DNA of 64,000 nt. It comes from Porphyromonas circumdentaria (GTDB lineage Bacteria; Bacteroidota; Bacteroidia; Bacteroidales; Porphyromonadaceae). The position numbers and the translations under genes were made by a program. The notes below the pieces were generated by a model. That model was not told the origin of the DNA. It made no database searches and saw only the letters and a list, made by a program, of their open reading frames with translations. Shown one piece after another: positions 61,997-64,000 of the stretch (its first letter is position 1; each line of letters opens with the position of its first letter). The stretch lies in the NCBI RefSeq assembly GCF_900167105.1, contig NZ_FUXE01000004.1, positions 104,089 to 168,088 of the forward strand, given 5' to 3'.

Positions 61997-63214
61997 ATGC
62001 TAAAAAGAAAATCTATATTCTTGCTCCCTTTCTTGGTGTTTGTTGGGTGGGTAACCTCTTGTACCAAGGCAAAACAGGGGTTAGACCCTACGCAGCAACA
62101 TACAGCGGTTATTAGCTTAGGGATTAATTCTTTACGCTCCCATGGAGAGGACACGGAAAATCCTGGCTTTACAGACCCAAATACAGACCCTTCTGAAAGA
62201 GAAGATGTCATTAAGGAGCTTCGTTTGATTCTCTTCCCCTCTGGTGGAGCCAATGCGGCTATGAATATGAAATTCGATGAAGCCGGCATTGTGAACGGTA
62301 GGGTTACATTCAGGATGTCTGAACTTCGTACCTACGATGTATATCTTCTCGCCAACGAATCTGCTTCGGGACAGTCGGCTACAGATTTAGCTTTTCTTTC
62401 TCAGGCTGGCATTTCTCGCAATCAGTTAGAATCCTTTGCGAATGTTAAGATGGTGGGAATTACCCCAGAACAGGTAGGAAGTGGTGTAGAAAACTACTTT
62501 ATGATGACGGCAGTCTACAAGAACGTTGTTTTCTCTCGTACTTTGCCTGGTAGTGGTACGCAAGCAGATCCACATCGTATAGATTTACAATCTCAAAATG
62601 TAATGCAGCGTCCTCAAATTCAGGGTCAAAACCGACAATCTGCAGAGATGATGCGTTCTTTGGCAAAAATGGAAATCACCTTAAAGGATATTGTTGAGGT
62701 TGTTATTGATGAGAATGGCAATAAGAAATATAGCTGGATTTTACCTTATGGCTATACGCCTAATAGCCGTCTAAAGGTAGAGTTACTTAATATGCCCAAA
62801 ACATATACCCTTTTCCCTCGAAAACAACTTACAGATCCTGCAATTGTAGGAGCTGTACAAGGCTATGTTTTTAGTTTTCAAGGAGATCCAAAGGAAGCAT
62901 ATGTAGTGCTTCCCCCTAATATCGACGATGCCTCCATTGGAGGTATTTTAACGGCTGACTATAAGCTTTATGTCTATTTGCCTGAATATTTGGCTTCAAA
63001 AACTTTGACGGAGCAACAGCGACCAGGGGTCAAAATAACTTACTCTGAAGAAAATGTTGCTAATCCTAAGAGTAGGTTTTATCCCATTAGAAATGCAGGA
63101 GCGACTCACTATGATACAGTGTTAGGAGACTTAGATCACTCAAAAGATTGGAGTGTGTTCCGTAACCGCTTTTACAAAATGAAAGTTAATATACAAGGAA
63201 TTGCTTTTGTGTAA
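61997..63214 (+). CDS. Fimbrial tip/accessory lipoprotein (Mfa3/Mfa4/FimC-E-like)
   Basis: 405 residues; lipobox WVTSC (Cys 22). The fimbrillin-type N-terminal domain (DVIKELRLILFPSGGANAAMN, YDVYLLANESASG) and a C-terminal strand NRFYKMKVNIQGI are typical of minor fimbrial subunits of this group. Ordered after mfa1 as accessory tip genes are in P. gingivalis. No VWFA domain. Followed by a strong terminator that closes the locus. Confidence 0.82.
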   Translation: MLKRKSIFLLPFLVFVGWVTSCTKAKQGLDPTQQHTAVISLGINSLRSHGEDTENPGFTDPNTDPSEREDVIKELRLILFPSGGANAAMNMKFDEAGIVNGRVTFRMSELRTYDVYLLANESASGQSATDLAFLSQAGISRNQLESFANVKMVGITPEQVGSGVENYFMMTAVYKNVVFSRTLPGSGTQADPHRIDLQSQNVMQRPQIQGQNRQSAEMMRSLAKMEITLKDIVEVVIDENGNKKYSWILPYGYTPNSRLKVELLNMPKTYTLFPRKQLTDPAIVGAVQGYVFSFQGDPKEAYVVLPPNIDDASIGGILTADYKLYVYLPEYLASKTLTEQQRPGVKITYSEENVANPKSRFYPIRNAGATHYDTVLGDLDHSKDWSVFRNRFYKMKVNIQGIAFV

Positions 63215-63254
63215 GAAGCATCAAATCTGATGCATTAACAGAAACTCTAAAAAC

Positions 63255-63298
63255 GACTGCCCTACTTTGTTTTACCAAGTAGGGCAGTCTCTTTTTTA
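63255..63298 (+). terminator. Strong intrinsic terminator of the fimbrial locus
   Basis: Perfect 13-bp stem GACTGCCCTACTT / AAGTAGGGCAGTC with an 9-nt loop, then a T run. Confidence 0.93.
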
Positions 63299-63980
63299 CG
63301 GGAGATTTACGATAGTGTATACCGATTGTTTCAATTCCGTTGGGGAAGAAGTAAAAGGCAAAAATCTTTGCAGTGTATTGAGTCTTTCCTCTATAATTGA
63401 TTAGACTATTCTGTTGTGCCGATTTTTTTTGAGGGTTTCTTGGGGCTACCTTTTTCCACGAGATTATCATGTTTTTCTTTGTTTTTTTGTTGCAGAAGGG
63501 TTGTTTGTCAAAATAATTTTGAGATGTAAGTCTTTGTTTTTTAGGGTATAGCTTCTTTTTAACGGTTTTTATGGTTGTATTTATTTGGATATATGGGATA
63601 AAAAGTAGTAGTTTTGCACTCGCAAAATAGGGGAGGCCAGCGGGTCTCTTTGAAAAGCGGTTGTTGCTTTGAGGTTTTTTTTGGCGACAAAGGATGTTGG
63701 AGGTATTGCAGAATAGAAATAAAGTATTACCTTTGCATTCACGTTCTGTGAGGGACGTTTCTTCGACTGGTAAGGTTGGGGATATTGAAATAAGAGATCT
63801 TTGAGATACTTGATATAAAGAACAAATAGTGTAGTGCACAATACGAATTAGTATTGGACGAAACGAGGTAACAAAAGGAATAAAGCCCCTTGAAACGAGT
63901 TTTTAAGGACTATTCAATTCTTTGTTGTACTACTCAATAACATCATGAGCTGAAAAAAGGAAAAAAGAACATTAAAATAA
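63299..63980. promoter_or_regulatory. rRNA operon leader with two tandem promoters
   Basis: P1: TTG 63585-63587 and TAGTTTTG 63609-63616 (21 bp apart). P2: TTG 63706-63708 and TACCTTTG 63728-63735 (19 bp apart, the consensus spacing). P2 gives a leader of about 240 nt before 16S. No gene is seen in this 680-bp stretch; some A/T-rich tracts upstream of P1 may act as UP elements. Confidence 0.75.
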
Positions 63981-64000
63981 CAATGGAGAGTTTGATCCTG
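63981..64000 (+). rRNA. rrs: 16S rRNA gene, 5' end only
   Basis: The window ends in GGAGAGTTTGATCCTG, the universal 16S 5' sequence (primer 27F site). Only about 20 bases are inside the window; the exact mature 5' end may differ by a few bases. Confidence 0.95.

Noticed and set aside
1..64000. CRISPR arrays, tRNA genes, transposase genes and integrase sites
   Set aside because: None seen. The short periodic arrays (21-22 bp) have no unique spacers between exact repeats, so they are not CRISPR.

Overview
The window is a chromosomal piece of a Bacteroidales bacterium, most probably Porphyromonas or a close relative. The evidence is a MurF-alanine racemase fusion, the type IX secretion (T9SS) component PorW with two proteins ending in T9SS sorting domains, a Mfa1/Mfa2-type (type V) fimbrial locus, a C10 (streptopain) peptidase, the long form of IspG, a hybrid two-component sensor-regulator, TonB-linked outer-membrane proteins, and many promoters of the Bacteroidetes type (TTG, about 19 bp, then TAnnTTTG). 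The species cannot be named from what is visible. The last ~20 bases are the 5' end of a 16S rRNA gene, so a short extension to the right would identify it.

Layout. 1-4.1 kb (minus): murF-alr (cut by the window edge), a GSCFA protein and a thioredoxin-fold lipoprotein without the CXXC pair. 4.1-6.2 kb: a long non-coding stretch with helically phased repeats, then an A/T-rich three-gene cassette: HEPN-like protein, unknown protein and SecB-like chaperone. 6.3-11.2 kb: a surface-protein island with three paralogous small lipoproteins, a leucine-rich-repeat lipoprotein and a C10 protease whose start is interrupted at a T tract. 11.4-16.3 kb: a TPR protein made of near-identical 105-bp repeats, then housekeeping genes gcvH, purE, ispG and rplS. 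16.4-24 kb: a small outer-membrane protein, flavodoxin-catalase pair, a methyltransferase, a HipA-like kinase overlapping a HIRAN protein, and an SDR epimerase. 23.9-32.2 kb (minus): TonB receptor, DUF4876 lipoprotein, DUF6850 barrel and a T9SS-exported BspA-type LRR protein. 32.4-37 kb: ketopantoate-reductase-like protein, membrane protein, exported unknown, lipoprotein thiol peroxidase and Ogt. 37.2-45.6 kb (minus): a large beta-barrel protein, porW with a Cys-rich partner, an HU-like protein and a small basic protein. 46-51.7 kb: hybrid two-component system, Ig-like lipoprotein and a Rossmann/DUF2520 protein. 52-63.2 kb: the fimbrial locus, from a 1599-residue T9SS adhesin to a tip-like lipoprotein. 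63.3-64 kb: rRNA leader with tandem promoters and the 16S start.

The most unusual signals are the HEPN/unknown/SecB-like cassette, which looks like a toxin-antitoxin-chaperone module; the kinase/HIRAN pair, which looks like a split HipA; the 10-11 bp and 22-bp phased arrays lying just upstream of promoters; a ~330-bp diverged non-coding repeat present twice with a 21-bp internal period; and the C10 protease with its neighbouring lipoprotein family. All functional statements are read from sequence patterns by eye; no database search was run.
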